64,000 bases of DNA from Candidatus Gastranaerophilales bacterium (GCA_944323625.1 CALUTD010000002.1:1-64000), one strand, 5' to 3'; counted from the first letter of the stretch, positions 1-8,751 are shown. Translations and numbers: made by a program. Notes: a model not told the origin generated them from the sequence alone.

Positions 1-79
1 AACGAAGTTTCTGAAAAGAAAAACCGTAGGCACGTTTAACGCGAACAGGTCAAGACGGCCTCGTCGGTCCCGCCATTGA
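1..79 (+). other. GC-rich 3' end of an unidentified gene
   Basis: This segment is clearly richer in G+C than the rest of the window and runs straight into a strong terminator. It could be the end of a stable RNA. It could also be the end of a coding sequence: frame 2 is open to a TGA at 77-79 and would end in a very basic tail (NRSRRPRRSRH). I could not match it to tmRNA, RNase P RNA, SRP RNA or a known protein. The start lies outside the window. Confidence 0.3.
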
Positions 80-116
80 TAAAAAATAAGTCTGATAAGC
101 AGACTTATTTTTTATC
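78..116 (+). terminator. Intrinsic terminator, 17-bp perfect stem
   Basis: The arms at 78-94 and 100-116 are perfectly complementary and enclose a 5-base loop. The 3' arm contains a run of T, so an RNA made on the plus strand would end in U residues. It ends whatever lies at the left edge of the window. The following 117-305 is A+T-rich and I see no further element in it. Confidence 0.85.
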
Positions 117-305
117 AAAATTTTTTAATTCATTATAGTTGTATTACATATATATTTTAAAAATTCAAATATAGTAAATAATTAAATAAAAAAGTAGAAA
201 AAGTTGTTAAATTTTATAAATGTAATTTATTCCTGATAGCAAATTTATTTTTTAGAAATTTTGATTTAAATAGCATGTTTATTTAAGTTCAAAAAGAGAA
301 GAGAG

Positions 306-1454
306 ATGAAAGTATCATTTAGCAACTACATATTTTTGTCAACAAAAAATAATTATCAAAACACAAATAAATCAAACAAGCCGGTTCAACAAGCAGCAGA
401 TTCTGTTTTTTTACCCAATTACAAACAATATTTAAATTATATTGTCAGTTTTAAAAGTAATGACAGCAACAAAGATATAAACAATTTACCTGGTGACTTT
501 ATTAATGCAATTTCAGACAATAACCCAAAAAAAGCAAAAGAGATTTTGGAATGTGTAAAAAAAACGGATGATTCTGATAAAAAAAATAACTTTGTACTAT
601 ATAGGAATTATCAAGGTGATACATTATATAATATAGCAGTAAACAATAAAAAATTTGAAATTGCCGATAATTTTTTGGATTTTGTTTCAACATTAGATAA
701 AGATGCAAAAAGGGATTTTGTTTTTGCACGGTCTTTGAGTGACCGAACCGGATTTGAATACGCAGTTTCTTCTAAAAACCCCGAACTTGTATATTCATTT
801 TTGGATTTTGTAAAAACTTTAGATGAAAATACACAAAAAGGTTTTGTTTTAAAAAGAAATAAACTTGGTGAAACAAAATTTGAATATTTGATAAGGGAAG
901 GTCAGAATGCACAAACAGCCAAAGCGTTTTTGGATTTTGTAAAAACTTTAGACAAAACTACACAAAAAAGATTTATATTGGCAAAAGATGCATACGGTGG
1001 TACACAATTGACAAAAGCACTTAATTATTATCAACCTGAAACTGCTAGTGATTTTCTAAATTATGTTAAAACTTTTGATACTGATACAAAGAGAAGATTT
1101 GTAATGTCAAAAGATATGTATGGTGATACTCAATTTAACAATGCAATTTTGCATAACAATTCACAAATTGCCAAAACATTATTAAGTTTTGTTGAAAATA
1201 TGGATCAAAATACTAAAATAAATTTTATTATGTCGCAAAATAATTATGGTTTTACTCAATTTTGTACTGCACTTTCAGTGGATAATAAAGATTTGGCAAT
1301 GGATTTTCTAAAATTAGTTGAAACTTTACCATATGAAAAAAAGATAAACTTTTATATTCTAAAGAATAATTCAAAAGAAACTCAATATGACTATGCGCGA
1401 CGTAAAAAATTTCCTGATGTGGCAAATGAGTTTTCAAAATTACTGAATAAATAA
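306..1454 (+). CDS. Ankyrin-like tandem-repeat protein
   Basis: This 382-residue protein has no enzyme motif that I recognise. From about residue 75 to the end it consists of seven to eight tandem units of 42-43 residues. Each carries a core like FLDFVKTLD followed by a basic stretch, then R-F-hydrophobic and a G-x-T segment. The helix-helix-loop rhythm resembles ankyrin-type solenoids, but the unit is longer than the usual 33 residues. The first 50 residues are Asn/Lys-rich, with no clear signal peptide. The ATG follows a purine-rich ribosome site (agagaagagag). Two repeats are nearly identical at DNA level (near 798 and 928), which suggests recent internal duplication. A protein-protein interaction role is an inference. 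Confidence 0.8.
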   Translation: MKVSFSNYIFLSTKNNYQNTNKSNKPVQQAADSVFLPNYKQYLNYIVSFKSNDSNKDINNLPGDFINAISDNNPKKAKEILECVKKTDDSDKKNNFVLYRNYQGDTLYNIAVNNKKFEIADNFLDFVSTLDKDAKRDFVFARSLSDRTGFEYAVSSKNPELVYSFLDFVKTLDENTQKGFVLKRNKLGETKFEYLIREGQNAQTAKAFLDFVKTLDKTTQKRFILAKDAYGGTQLTKALNYYQPETASDFLNYVKTFDTDTKRRFVMSKDMYGDTQFNNAILHNNSQIAKTLLSFVENMDQNTKINFIMSQNNYGFTQFCTALSVDNKDLAMDFLKLVETLPYEKKINFYILKNNSKETQYDYARRKKFPDVANEFSKLLNK

Positions 1455-1463
1455 AATATTTGA

Positions 1464-1469
1464 TATAAT
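1464..1469 (+). promoter_or_regulatory. Extended -10 (TGATATAAT) seven bases before an ATG
   Basis: TATAAT at 1464-1469 is preceded by TGA, which gives an extended -10. Only 7 bases separate it from the ATG at 1477, so transcription should start at or next to the A of the start codon. There is no Shine-Dalgarno, and the mRNA would be leaderless. Confidence 0.6.
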
Positions 1470-1476
1470 TATTTGT

Positions 1477-1830
1477 ATGGATATTTTAGATAAACTGGCA
1501 AAATCTAAATTCAGGAGTAAATTTAAACTTGGAGAAAAGGATTTTGAATATATTAAATGTAAAGGCATGGATGTAATTTACTCTCATGCCTGTGATTTTA
1601 TAAGAAACAGAATAGCTCCCGAAATTATTCCGAATGACGGTAAACAAACGCCGTTAAGAGGACATCCTGTATTTATTGCACAGCATGCGACCGCAACATG
1701 TTGCCGCAGTTGTATTGAAAAGTGGCATAAAATACCTAAAAATACTTATCTGTCGCTTGAAAAACAAAAATATCTTGTTGAGATAATTATGAAATGGATA
1801 AGCAATCAAATACAAAAAAAATGTAAATAA
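1477..1830 (+). CDS. DUF4186 family protein
   Basis: This 117-residue protein matches the DUF4186 family, whose function is unknown. The signature is the central block TPLRGHPVFIAQHATATCC followed by C-x-E-K-W-H. Several His and Cys residues are conserved there, which suggests metal binding; that is an inference. The length fits the family. It lies 22 bases after the repeat protein and has its own extended -10, so it is probably transcribed separately. Confidence 0.85.
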   Translation: MDILDKLAKSKFRSKFKLGEKDFEYIKCKGMDVIYSHACDFIRNRIAPEIIPNDGKQTPLRGHPVFIAQHATATCCRSCIEKWHKIPKNTYLSLEKQKYLVEIIMKWISNQIQKKCK

Positions 1831-1909
1831 TTTAATAAAAGACAGTTACTTGTTAACTGTTTATGTATTTAGTATTATAAATATGATTACAGGTTATTTG
1901 GAGAGAATA

Positions 1910-4180
1910 ATGACACCCGAAACATTAGAAAAAGAACTATTTAAATCGGTTGAAAAAAATACTCCCGATTATATTAAAAACAACAAGTATATTGATATTG
2001 AGAATAAAGATGAATTTACATTTACTTTAAAAAAGGAACATTTGCAACCTTATGATGAAAAAACAAATCCGGAAGGGTTAGACTTAAACGTATGGCTTAA
2101 AAACTACGAAAAAGAAGCGGCTGTTTCAACGGCAGGTATAAGAGGGCCTCAAAATATTCTGTTTCCATATGATGTGAGGTTCCCTATAAATATTATGGGT
2201 ATAATGCTTGCTACATATGCAAAAGCACTTGTAGCAAAAGAGAAATACAAAGGCAAGAAATTAATAAAACTTGCAGGACGTGAAGTAAGATATAATTCGG
2301 ATAAATTTTTGGATTTAATAGCAAGAGTTCAGGCGGCTGTAGGTATTGAAACTCTTACAACCTATGAAAGGAAAACAATGCCTATATGGTTGGCCTCATT
2401 TCTATGTTTTAAACTTGATTTAGTCGGGGGTGAATATATAACGTCAAGCCATGGTATCAGTGTTAAAAATGCGACAAAAGACTTAAATTCTCAAGGGAGC
2501 CAGTATCTTCCCGAAGAATCGATGGAATTCGTAAATAAAATTAAAGAAATCTTCCAAAAAGTTGAACAAGAAGGCAAATATGAAATTAAAATTGCCAAAT
2601 CCAATGATTATTTAATAAATGAAACATTTATGGAAACTATAAATAACGGTATAGACTTATATAAAGAATACCTTGAGAATGGTGTTGCAAATAAAGAAAA
2701 TATAGAACTCATTAACGGAATAAAAAATAAAATAGTAATAGAAAACGTTGGAGGAAGCGCCTATAATACATTGAGCAAAATTTTGGATTCTTTTAAAATA
2801 TCGGATAAATTTGTTTGGATGAATATAGAAGAAGATGCTTTCTTTCACGGAATAGGAAAGTATGATACCGATCCTAAAGGAAATAAATGTTTCTATGATT
2901 ATTCCGTTGATGCAACAGTAGTGGCAAAAAAGCAGGACGGAACATCATTTTTCCCTGTTATAGATACTTTACACTATGATGAAAAATTAAAATCATATCC
3001 CGAAGGAACTGTTATATTAATAACAGACCCTGACCATGACAGATTAACCGTATGTCAAATTGAAAACAAATCTTCCATTCCGTTTATGAATGAAGAAGGA
3101 ATAAGCTATACACATTTGGATGGTGACAGGATTTTATGTGTTTATAGTGCAAACCAATCATTTTTATTGATTATGGATTTTTGGGCAAAACAATTAAAAG
3201 AATCAAAAAGATGGAATAATCACCCGAGATTTATAATAAAAACAACGGCAAGTGCAAAATCATGGGATGAATGGGCTGCATTTAATAATGTAAAAGTAGT
3301 GAATGTTCCTGTCGGATTCAAAGAAATAGCTAATATAATGAAAAAAACCGAAAAACAGATTATTGATAACCCTAATAAAGATGTTGTGATTACCGATGTG
3401 TTCGGAAATGATATTAATTTGGGCAAAAATCCAAGAATGCTTTTTGGCGGTGAAGAATCAGGGGGTATGATAATAGGCTCGGAAGATTTGATTAAATCAA
3501 AATCGGGAAGAATTGCAATAGCAATGAGAGAAAAAAGCGCTTCTGAAGCAATAATTATAGCTTCCGCTCTTGCGGCAAAACTTGAAAAAGAAAATAAAAC
3601 TCTCTCTCAAGCTTTAAAAGAAATATTTATTTCAAATAAAATTATTGCCAAATATGATATAAGAGAAGATATTGCTTATTACAATGAATCGGAACCTGAT
3701 ATTGTAAAACTTACGCAAGCAAAAAAAGACGGCGAAGCACTAAGGACAAAAAATGATTTATTCTATCTTACAATGGCTTTGGCTGAATATGAGGGTATAA
3801 TAAATCTTGAACAAGTTAAATCAATACTAAAATCTACATTTAAAACACTGAATTTTGATAATCTTAAAGACATTAAATTTGTCGGTGACGGAACTTTTTT
3901 GCAGTTTACGGATAAATTTATAGAAATAAGACCCTCAGGAACTGATGCAAAAACTAAAGCATACGGTGCAGGAAGTGATAAAGAAAATATTTCAGAATTT
4001 GCCCGTATTTTAGGTAATTATTCAGGTGATTTGAATAAGGAATATCTTGAAATAATTCCTAAAGACTATTACAATAATGCAAAAGAAAAATCTATGGAAA
4101 AATATTTACAATTTACAGATAAAGACGCAGATACGAGGAGTTTTGAAATTCCCGATTATAAAACAACATTAGGTATATAA
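1910..4180 (+). CDS. Phosphoglucomutase/phosphomannomutase family (alpha-D-phosphohexomutase)
   Basis: The protein interconverts sugar 1- and 6-phosphates in the cytosol. All four signatures of the family are visible: the phosphoserine loop around S-S-H-G, the metal loop DPDHDR, the sugar-binding loop GGEESGG and the phosphate-binding loop RPSGTDAKTK near the C-terminus. At about 756 residues it is longer than typical bacterial PGM/PMM (450-580), with extra sequence between the domains. I chose the ATG at 1910 because GGAGAG stands just before it; an upstream in-frame start at 1850 has no ribosome site. Glucose versus mannose specificity cannot be read from the sequence. The next gene follows after 12 bases and is probably cotranscribed. 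Confidence 0.88.
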   Translation: MTPETLEKELFKSVEKNTPDYIKNNKYIDIENKDEFTFTLKKEHLQPYDEKTNPEGLDLNVWLKNYEKEAAVSTAGIRGPQNILFPYDVRFPINIMGIMLATYAKALVAKEKYKGKKLIKLAGREVRYNSDKFLDLIARVQAAVGIETLTTYERKTMPIWLASFLCFKLDLVGGEYITSSHGISVKNATKDLNSQGSQYLPEESMEFVNKIKEIFQKVEQEGKYEIKIAKSNDYLINETFMETINNGIDLYKEYLENGVANKENIELINGIKNKIVIENVGGSAYNTLSKILDSFKISDKFVWMNIEEDAFFHGIGKYDTDPKGNKCFYDYSVDATVVAKKQDGTSFFPVIDTLHYDEKLKSYPEGTVILITDPDHDRLTVCQIENKSSIPFMNEEGISYTHLDGDRILCVYSANQSFLLIMDFWAKQLKESKRWNNHPRFIIKTTASAKSWDEWAAFNNVKVVNVPVGFKEIANIMKKTEKQIIDNPNKDVVITDVFGNDINLGKNPRMLFGGEESGGMIIGSEDLIKSKSGRIAIAMREKSASEAIIIASALAAKLEKENKTLSQALKEIFISNKIIAKYDIREDIAYYNESEPDIVKLTQAKKDGEALRTKNDLFYLTMALAEYEGIINLEQVKSILKSTFKTLNFDNLKDIKFVGDGTFLQFTDKFIEIRPSGTDAKTKAYGAGSDKENISEFARILGNYSGDLNKEYLEIIPKDYYNNAKEKSMEKYLQFTDKDADTRSFEIPDYKTTLGI

Positions 4181-4192
4181 GGAGATATGAAA

Positions 4193-4435
4193 ATGGCAGA
4201 AGAACCGAAAATACTTGCAACAATTCCGAGAACAGCAACGGAACAGCTTCAAATAAGCATTAATTCTTATAAAGATAAAAGATATCTTGATTTAAGAATA
4301 TATTATACAACCGATGACGGAGCGAATTGGCTGCCGACAAAAAAAGGCGTAACGGTTTCTCCCGATAATCTTTTAACTTTGAAAGAAGCAGTTGAAGAAG
4401 CAATGCAAGATCTTCTAACTGTAGAAGAAGAATGA
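4193..4435 (+). CDS. PC4/YdbC-like single-stranded DNA-binding protein
   Basis: This 80-residue protein matches the transcriptional coactivator p15 (PC4) domain. The pattern is I-x-I-N-S-Y-K-D-K-R-Y-L-D-L-R-I-Y-Y, then W-x-P-T-K-K-G-V-T-V and a C-terminal helix. Bacterial members bind single-stranded nucleic acid as dimers. The ATG at 4193 sits 8 bases after GGAG; the ATG at 4187 is too close to it. It is the last gene before a strong terminator. Confidence 0.8.
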   Translation: MAEEPKILATIPRTATEQLQISINSYKDKRYLDLRIYYTTDDGANWLPTKKGVTVSPDNLLTLKEAVEEAMQDLLTVEEE

Positions 4436-4436
4436 T

Positions 4437-4461
4437 AAAGAGGGCTTTAGCCCTCTTTTTA
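4437..4461 (+). terminator. Intrinsic terminator
   Basis: The arms AAAGAGGGCT and AGCCCTCTTT are perfectly complementary, and a T run follows. It ends the phosphohexomutase-PC4 unit. Confidence 0.9.
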
Positions 4462-4494
4462 TATATATCATAATGTTTTTTAAATTTTAATATT

Positions 4495-4523
4495 TTGCTT
4501 TTTTATAAAAGTTTTTATATGAT
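4495..4523 (+). promoter_or_regulatory. Sigma-70 promoter TTGCTT-17-TATGAT
   Basis: TTGCTT (4495-4500) and TATGAT (4518-4523) are separated by 17 bases. The -10 ends 7 bases before the ATG at 4531, and no ribosome site intervenes. The transcript is predicted to be leaderless. Confidence 0.65.
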
Positions 4524-4530
4524 TTAGTAT

Positions 4531-5472
4531 ATGAGAGTAGTTATTGTCGGATATGGAGAAATGCTTGAGGCTCTTGTAGCCGGGATTATGGAATCAAAAC
4601 ATGATTTAACGGGGGTTTTCAGGCATGAAAATGTATTATATAACAGACTAAAAAGGCTATTTTATGATTATACATTGCCGTCCGGAGATTTTCATCTTGT
4701 AAAAAATCTGTATATTTATGATATTATAGCACCGAGTGTTAATTCAAAAAAATTTATAAAAGAAATAAAGCGTCTGAAAGCTGATGTTATAATTGTAGGT
4801 TCCTGGAGCGAAAAATTTTCACTTAAAACAATTAATGCGCCAAATATTGCCTGTATTAATGTACATCCTTCTCTTTTACCTGAATACCGGGGCCCGAATC
4901 CTTATTTCAGAACAATATTAAACGGTGCAGACAAAACAGGGGTAACTTTTCATTTAATGACAGAAAAGTACGATGCAGGAAATATTTTAAAACAAATTGA
5001 AATACCTATAAGTTCCGATGAAACGGGAAAAAGTCTGAGGTTCAAATGTACAAATGTTGTTAAAAATAATATTGCAGAGCTTTTAGATAATTTAGCAGAT
5101 GAAATAAGAAACTCAATACCACAGCAGGAAAATCTTGCGACGTACCAAAAACAAATAACTCTTGCCGAATCCATACTTGATTTTAAAAATGAAACTTCCA
5201 CCCAAATTGACAGAAGAATAAGAGCATTAACCCCATGGCTTAAATGCTTTATTAATCATAAAAACGAGTTTTTTTCTTTTAAACAATACAAACTAACAGA
5301 CCAACAATCTGAAAAGCCACCTGGAACAATTGCAGGGAAAAAAGGAAATTCACTTTCGTTTGTTTGCAAAGATAAAAGGATTATGGAATTTGAAGATTTG
5401 TCAATTTGCCGGCCTTTTTCAAAGCTTTGGACAAAACTTTATATTAACTACTGTATTAAAACAGATTTATAA
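4531..5472 (+). CDS. Formyltransferase-family protein, Fmt-like
   Basis: The 313-residue protein has the formyl-transferase fold seen in methionyl-tRNA formyltransferase and sugar-nucleotide formyltransferases. The folate-site signature INVHPSLLPEYRG (Asn and His of the catalytic triad) and the later YDAGNIL segment (catalytic Asp) are present. A C-terminal domain of about 100 residues follows, as in Fmt. The stretch after the signature reads RGPNPYFRTILNG, where Fmt usually has GAAPIQ-type sequence, so the acceptor may not be initiator tRNA. No def gene lies next to it. I am confident of the family but not of the substrate. Confidence 0.7.
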   Translation: MRVVIVGYGEMLEALVAGIMESKHDLTGVFRHENVLYNRLKRLFYDYTLPSGDFHLVKNLYIYDIIAPSVNSKKFIKEIKRLKADVIIVGSWSEKFSLKTINAPNIACINVHPSLLPEYRGPNPYFRTILNGADKTGVTFHLMTEKYDAGNILKQIEIPISSDETGKSLRFKCTNVVKNNIAELLDNLADEIRNSIPQQENLATYQKQITLAESILDFKNETSTQIDRRIRALTPWLKCFINHKNEFFSFKQYKLTDQQSEKPPGTIAGKKGNSLSFVCKDKRIMEFEDLSICRPFSKLWTKLYINYCIKTDL

Positions 5473-5513
5473 ATTTGTTGTATAATAAAAGAAAACATAT
5501 TCGGGAAAAAATA

Positions 5514-6344
5514 ATGCTTGATTTAAATGCTACATACGAGATAATAACATTTGCAATAGGGGATACCAAAGCAGGCTCTAAGATGGGAAAACTTCAAGTT
5601 AAAAATCTTGATGATTCTTCCGTTTTAAATTGCATCTTATGGGAAGAAACCCTAAACAGAATGGATTCCAAATTGTTTAGAACGGGAAACCATATTAAAA
5701 TTAAAGCCGGTACTTATAATGAGAAGTATAATAATTGTTTGATATCGGATATAGTACTCATAAAAGAAGCAAAACTCGGGCTTGATGAAAACCAAAGAGA
5801 AGAACTGTTTGCCAAAATAATTGAGGTTTTGAATAATTTTAAAAATGTGAATCTTGCCCAATTTGTTATATCATTGCTATTTGAACATGAACAAGCCTTT
5901 AAAATCATGCCCGCAGCTAAATTAATGCACCATAACTATATAGGCGGTCTTTTGCAGCATACCTATGAATGCCTTGATATTGCAAAAAATGTGCTTGAAA
6001 AATGTAACAACAAGTTAGACCCTGAAACTGTATATGCTGCTTGTATTTTACACGATTTCGGCAAAATATTTGAATACAAAGTTGATACTGAAACCGGATT
6101 AATAGAATATGATGAGGATTTTCGCAGAGATTGGAGAACACATTCTCAATGGGGATTTTCAATTTGTATGAATAACGGCTACAAAGATATAGCCAAAATG
6201 ATTGCAGCCCACCACGGCAGAACTGATTGGGGTGCACTTATTGATTTAGACGAAAAAGATGCCGAGCCTTTTATGTATATTATCCATCATATTGATGACT
6301 TATCCGCAAAATTCGGTAAAATATCAGTTGCAGACTTAAATTGA
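5514..6344 (+). CDS. YhaM-like 3'-5' exoribonuclease (OB fold + HD domain)
   Basis: The first 95 residues look like an OB-fold nucleic-acid-binding domain. From about residue 130 there is an HD domain: H-x-G-G-L-L-Q-H-T, then the HD pair in CILHDFGK, then AAHHGR and a late H-H-I-D-D-L. This order and the length (276 residues) match the YhaM family of 3'-5' exoribonucleases. I chose the ATG at 5514; the TTG start at 5475 has no ribosome site. A TATAAT at 5481-5486 could be the -10. The next gene starts within 12 bases. Confidence 0.82.
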   Translation: MLDLNATYEIITFAIGDTKAGSKMGKLQVKNLDDSSVLNCILWEETLNRMDSKLFRTGNHIKIKAGTYNEKYNNCLISDIVLIKEAKLGLDENQREELFAKIIEVLNNFKNVNLAQFVISLLFEHEQAFKIMPAAKLMHHNYIGGLLQHTYECLDIAKNVLEKCNNKLDPETVYAACILHDFGKIFEYKVDTETGLIEYDEDFRRDWRTHSQWGFSICMNNGYKDIAKMIAAHHGRTDWGALIDLDEKDAEPFMYIIHHIDDLSAKFGKISVADLN

Positions 6345-6355
6345 GGATGTATAAA

Positions 6356-7060
6356 ATGAAAAAAATAATTTCAGTACTTATTATATTAATGGCAATATTT
6401 ATTACTTTTACACAAGAATCTTATGCACAGGTTAGCAAACAAATTAATGCTAATGTAAAGACCAAAAGAGTTCCCGAGGGAACTGTTATAACATTAAAAT
6501 TATTGGACCCGATAAACTCATCAATGCAGCAATTGGGTGATAGTTTCGATTTAATGGTCGTTGATAATGTAAAAGTTGATGATATGGTGGTAATACCGCA
6601 GGGAAGTGTTGTAAGAGGCTCATTAGAAGAAGTTCAGGAACCTAAAATGTTATATAAAGGTGGCCTTGTTCGTTTATATCTTGACCACATTGTAAGTGCA
6701 ACAGGAAAGCAGGTTTCTTTTTATGCAGGAATCTGTAATAACAAGAATATAACTTATGACGGTGCTTTAAGTTCTAATACCAATTATGGCAGTGCGCTTG
6801 AAAAAACCGCAAAAAGAACAAAGAATATTGTAACTAAATCAACAACATGGGCATGGGAAACAGGAGAAGACATGCTAAACGGTTCACCAAAATATGTAAT
6901 GGCTCCATTAACTGCAGTTGTTAGTGCTCCGGTTGCAGGTATTTATTTCTTGGGTGATTCTGTTGTAAATATATTCAGAAAAGGTCCTGATATTAATCTT
7001 AACCAGGGTGATATTATTCAGGTACAACTTTTAAAGCCTTTGGATATGCCGGTATTTTAA
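6356..7060 (+). CDS. Exported protein of unknown function
   Basis: This 234-residue protein has a typical signal peptide: MKK, a hydrophobic core, and likely cleavage after SYA. The mature part begins with VPEGTVITLKLLDPINSS and a VIPQGSVVRGSLEEV segment. These are beta-rich patterns seen in envelope proteins of the TrbI/VirB10 beta-barrel type and in cyanobacterial exported proteins. I do not assign a function. The ATG at 6356 is 9 bases after TTGAGG. Confidence 0.7.
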   Translation: MKKIISVLIILMAIFITFTQESYAQVSKQINANVKTKRVPEGTVITLKLLDPINSSMQQLGDSFDLMVVDNVKVDDMVVIPQGSVVRGSLEEVQEPKMLYKGGLVRLYLDHIVSATGKQVSFYAGICNNKNITYDGALSSNTNYGSALEKTAKRTKNIVTKSTTWAWETGEDMLNGSPKYVMAPLTAVVSAPVAGIYFLGDSVVNIFRKGPDINLNQGDIIQVQLLKPLDMPVF

Positions 7061-7062
7061 TT

Positions 7063-7614
7063 ATGAAAATTAAGAATGTTTTTGCTAATTTAAAATTTTT
7101 GGTAAATAATTTTATTCCTATAGTAAGCTTGTCAAAAGAAAAACAAATAGCTGATATTTTGATAAAGAATAATCTTAAGCTTTGTATGGCGGAATCTTGT
7201 ACAGGAGGACTTTTAAGCTCCAGATTAACGGATATTGCGGGTTCAAGTAATTATACTTTTCAGAATTTTACAACTTATGCTAATGATGCAAAGGAAAGAA
7301 TTTTAGGTGTTAATCGTAAAAGTATTATTGAAAACGGAGTAGTAAGCTATGAAGTTTCGCTTGAGATGACAAAGGGATTATTAAAAAAATATAATTGCGA
7401 TATAGCAGTTTCAACAACAGGGATTGCAGGTCCTACAGGAGGAAGCGGAGAAAAACCTTTGGGGCTTGTATATATAACAGCAGGAAGTAAAGAAAAGCAA
7501 AAAACATATAAATATGAAGCAGATACAAATTTAAGCAGAAGATTTATGAAGTACGCTTTTTCGCAGCGGGCACTTGAAATTTTATTAAATTTTCTAAAAG
7601 AAAATTATGATTAA
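7063..7614 (+). CDS. pncC: CinA C-terminal domain protein (NMN amidohydrolase type)
   Basis: Residues 28-180 match the CinA-C/PncC domain, which deamidates nicotinamide mononucleotide in NAD salvage. Visible signatures are MAESCTGGLLSSRLT, a G-V-V-S-Y segment and STTGIAGPTGG. The N-terminal competence-damage (COG1058) domain of full CinA is absent. About 28 extra residues precede the domain, and the ATG lacks a clear ribosome site, so it may be coupled to the upstream gene, which ends 2 bases before. Confidence 0.82.
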   Translation: MKIKNVFANLKFLVNNFIPIVSLSKEKQIADILIKNNLKLCMAESCTGGLLSSRLTDIAGSSNYTFQNFTTYANDAKERILGVNRKSIIENGVVSYEVSLEMTKGLLKKYNCDIAVSTTGIAGPTGGSGEKPLGLVYITAGSKEKQKTYKYEADTNLSRRFMKYAFSQRALEILLNFLKENYD

Positions 7615-7627
7615 TTAATTATTCATT

Positions 7628-7650
7628 ACTTTAATATTTTTTGTTAAAGT
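7628..7650. terminator. Weak bidirectional hairpin between convergent genes
   Basis: ACTTTAA and TTAAAGT form a 7-bp A+T-only stem between the converging pncC and XRE genes. It is a plausible but weak terminator. Confidence 0.35.
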
Positions 7651-7883
7651 TAAAGATTAAACATATCAACTAGGTCTATTTTCAATGCTTTTGCCAAACG
7701 TTTAGCTGTTGATATAGTTGTATCCGTAATACCTCTTTCAATTGCACTCATATAACTTGGCGAGATATTGGCGCAGAAAGCAAGTTCTTCTTGGGTCATA
7801 TCAAGTTCGAGCCTGCGTAATTGAATTTTTTTCCCGAATTTACGACAAAGAACTTTATCATATTTATAAACTTTTTTCCCCAT
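7650..7883 (-). CDS. XRE-family HTH regulator
   Basis: This 77-residue protein is a single helix-turn-helix domain of the XRE/Cro type: LRRLELDMTQEELAFCANIS, then PSYMSAIERG and a later LAKALKIDLVDMF. It is divergent from the prepilin-like gene at 8015, with about 130 bases between the two starts. That gap contains two inverted repeats that could be its operators. Control of itself and of the neighbour is an inference from the arrangement. Confidence 0.85.
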   Translation of the reverse strand: MGKKVYKYDKVLCRKFGKKIQLRRLELDMTQEELAFCANISPSYMSAIERGITDTTISTAKRLAKALKIDLVDMFNL

Positions 7884-7889
7884 AGGTAA

Positions 7890-7932
7890 AGTTTAAATTA
7901 ATTCTTTAAAAAATTTAAACTATCCGATAGTT
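7890..7932. promoter_or_regulatory. Candidate operators between XRE gene and prepilin gene
   Basis: There are two overlapping inverted repeats. A perfect 10-bp pair (AGTTTAAATT at 7890-7899, AATTTAAACT at 7912-7921) is followed by the compact palindrome AACTATC-C-GATAGTT at 7918-7932. A 15-base dyad is a typical XRE operator size. Confidence 0.4.
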
Positions 7933-8014
7933 GTAAATAGTATATAGTCATGTTATCATGCGGGTTATAGCTATTATATTTTACAGCTATACTATAAGAA
8001 ACGGAGAAAAATAT

Positions 8015-8749
8015 ATGCCAAAAAACTTTACTCTTTCTGAAATTTTAATAACTCTTACAATAACAGGAATTGTTGCGGCACTGACTGTTCCTTCTATTAT
8101 AGGATTTTACAAAGAAAGAGAAACAATTACAAAAGTTAAAAGTGCATATTCATTGTTATCACAGGCATATAAAATGGCCTGCAGCGAAAACGGAGGTGAT
8201 TTATCATCATGGACATGCTACAACCAAACTTCCGGAGGTTATGCAAAATGTATTACGGATGAAATATCAACATATCTCAACGTGTCAAAAAAAGTATTAG
8301 ATTATAGTGATAATATCCCTTACACATTAAATATGCAGGAAAATACGATTAATAAAACATCAAAAATGAATTCTCTTTTGTTATCAAACGGATTTATTAT
8401 AAAAATTCCAGCATATTCTAACTGTATATTGTATTCATCTTGGGATGTAAATTATATTGAAAAATTCTCATGTCCTATATATGTCGATATAAATGGAGAG
8501 AAAGGGCCCAATGCACTTGGCAGAGATGTGTTCGGGTTTAAAATTCATAAAGACAAAATAGAAGGATGGGGAAATAAAACAGAACCGTATTATACTTTTG
8601 GAAGAATGTGTAATATAAGCAGAACAAATGATTATTGGGACGGAGGAGCTAATGGTTCAGCATGCACCGCCTGGATTTTGGAAAATGATAATATGGATTA
8701 TTTACATTGTTCGGGTTTAAGTTGGAACGGAAAAAGAAAATGCTTTTAA
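8015..8749 (+). CDS. Prepilin-like protein (type IV pilin N-terminus)
   Basis: The 244-residue protein starts MPKN followed by FTLSEILITL and a long hydrophobic helix. This is the type IV prepilin/pseudopilin pattern, with Glu at position +5 of the predicted mature form; the residue before the cleavage site is Asn, not Gly. The globular part is Cys-rich. It has the motif D-I-N-G-E-K-G-P-N-x-x-G-R-D-V-F shared with the other prepilin-like genes of this window, and it ends near a C-T-A-W-I-L-E segment. The ATG at 8015 follows CGGAG. Its role in a pilus or a secretion machine is not known. Confidence 0.8.
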   Translation: MPKNFTLSEILITLTITGIVAALTVPSIIGFYKERETITKVKSAYSLLSQAYKMACSENGGDLSSWTCYNQTSGGYAKCITDEISTYLNVSKKVLDYSDNIPYTLNMQENTINKTSKMNSLLLSNGFIIKIPAYSNCILYSSWDVNYIEKFSCPIYVDINGEKGPNALGRDVFGFKIHKDKIEGWGNKTEPYYTFGRMCNISRTNDYWDGGANGSACTAWILENDNMDYLHCSGLSWNGKRKCF

Positions 8750-8751
8750 TT

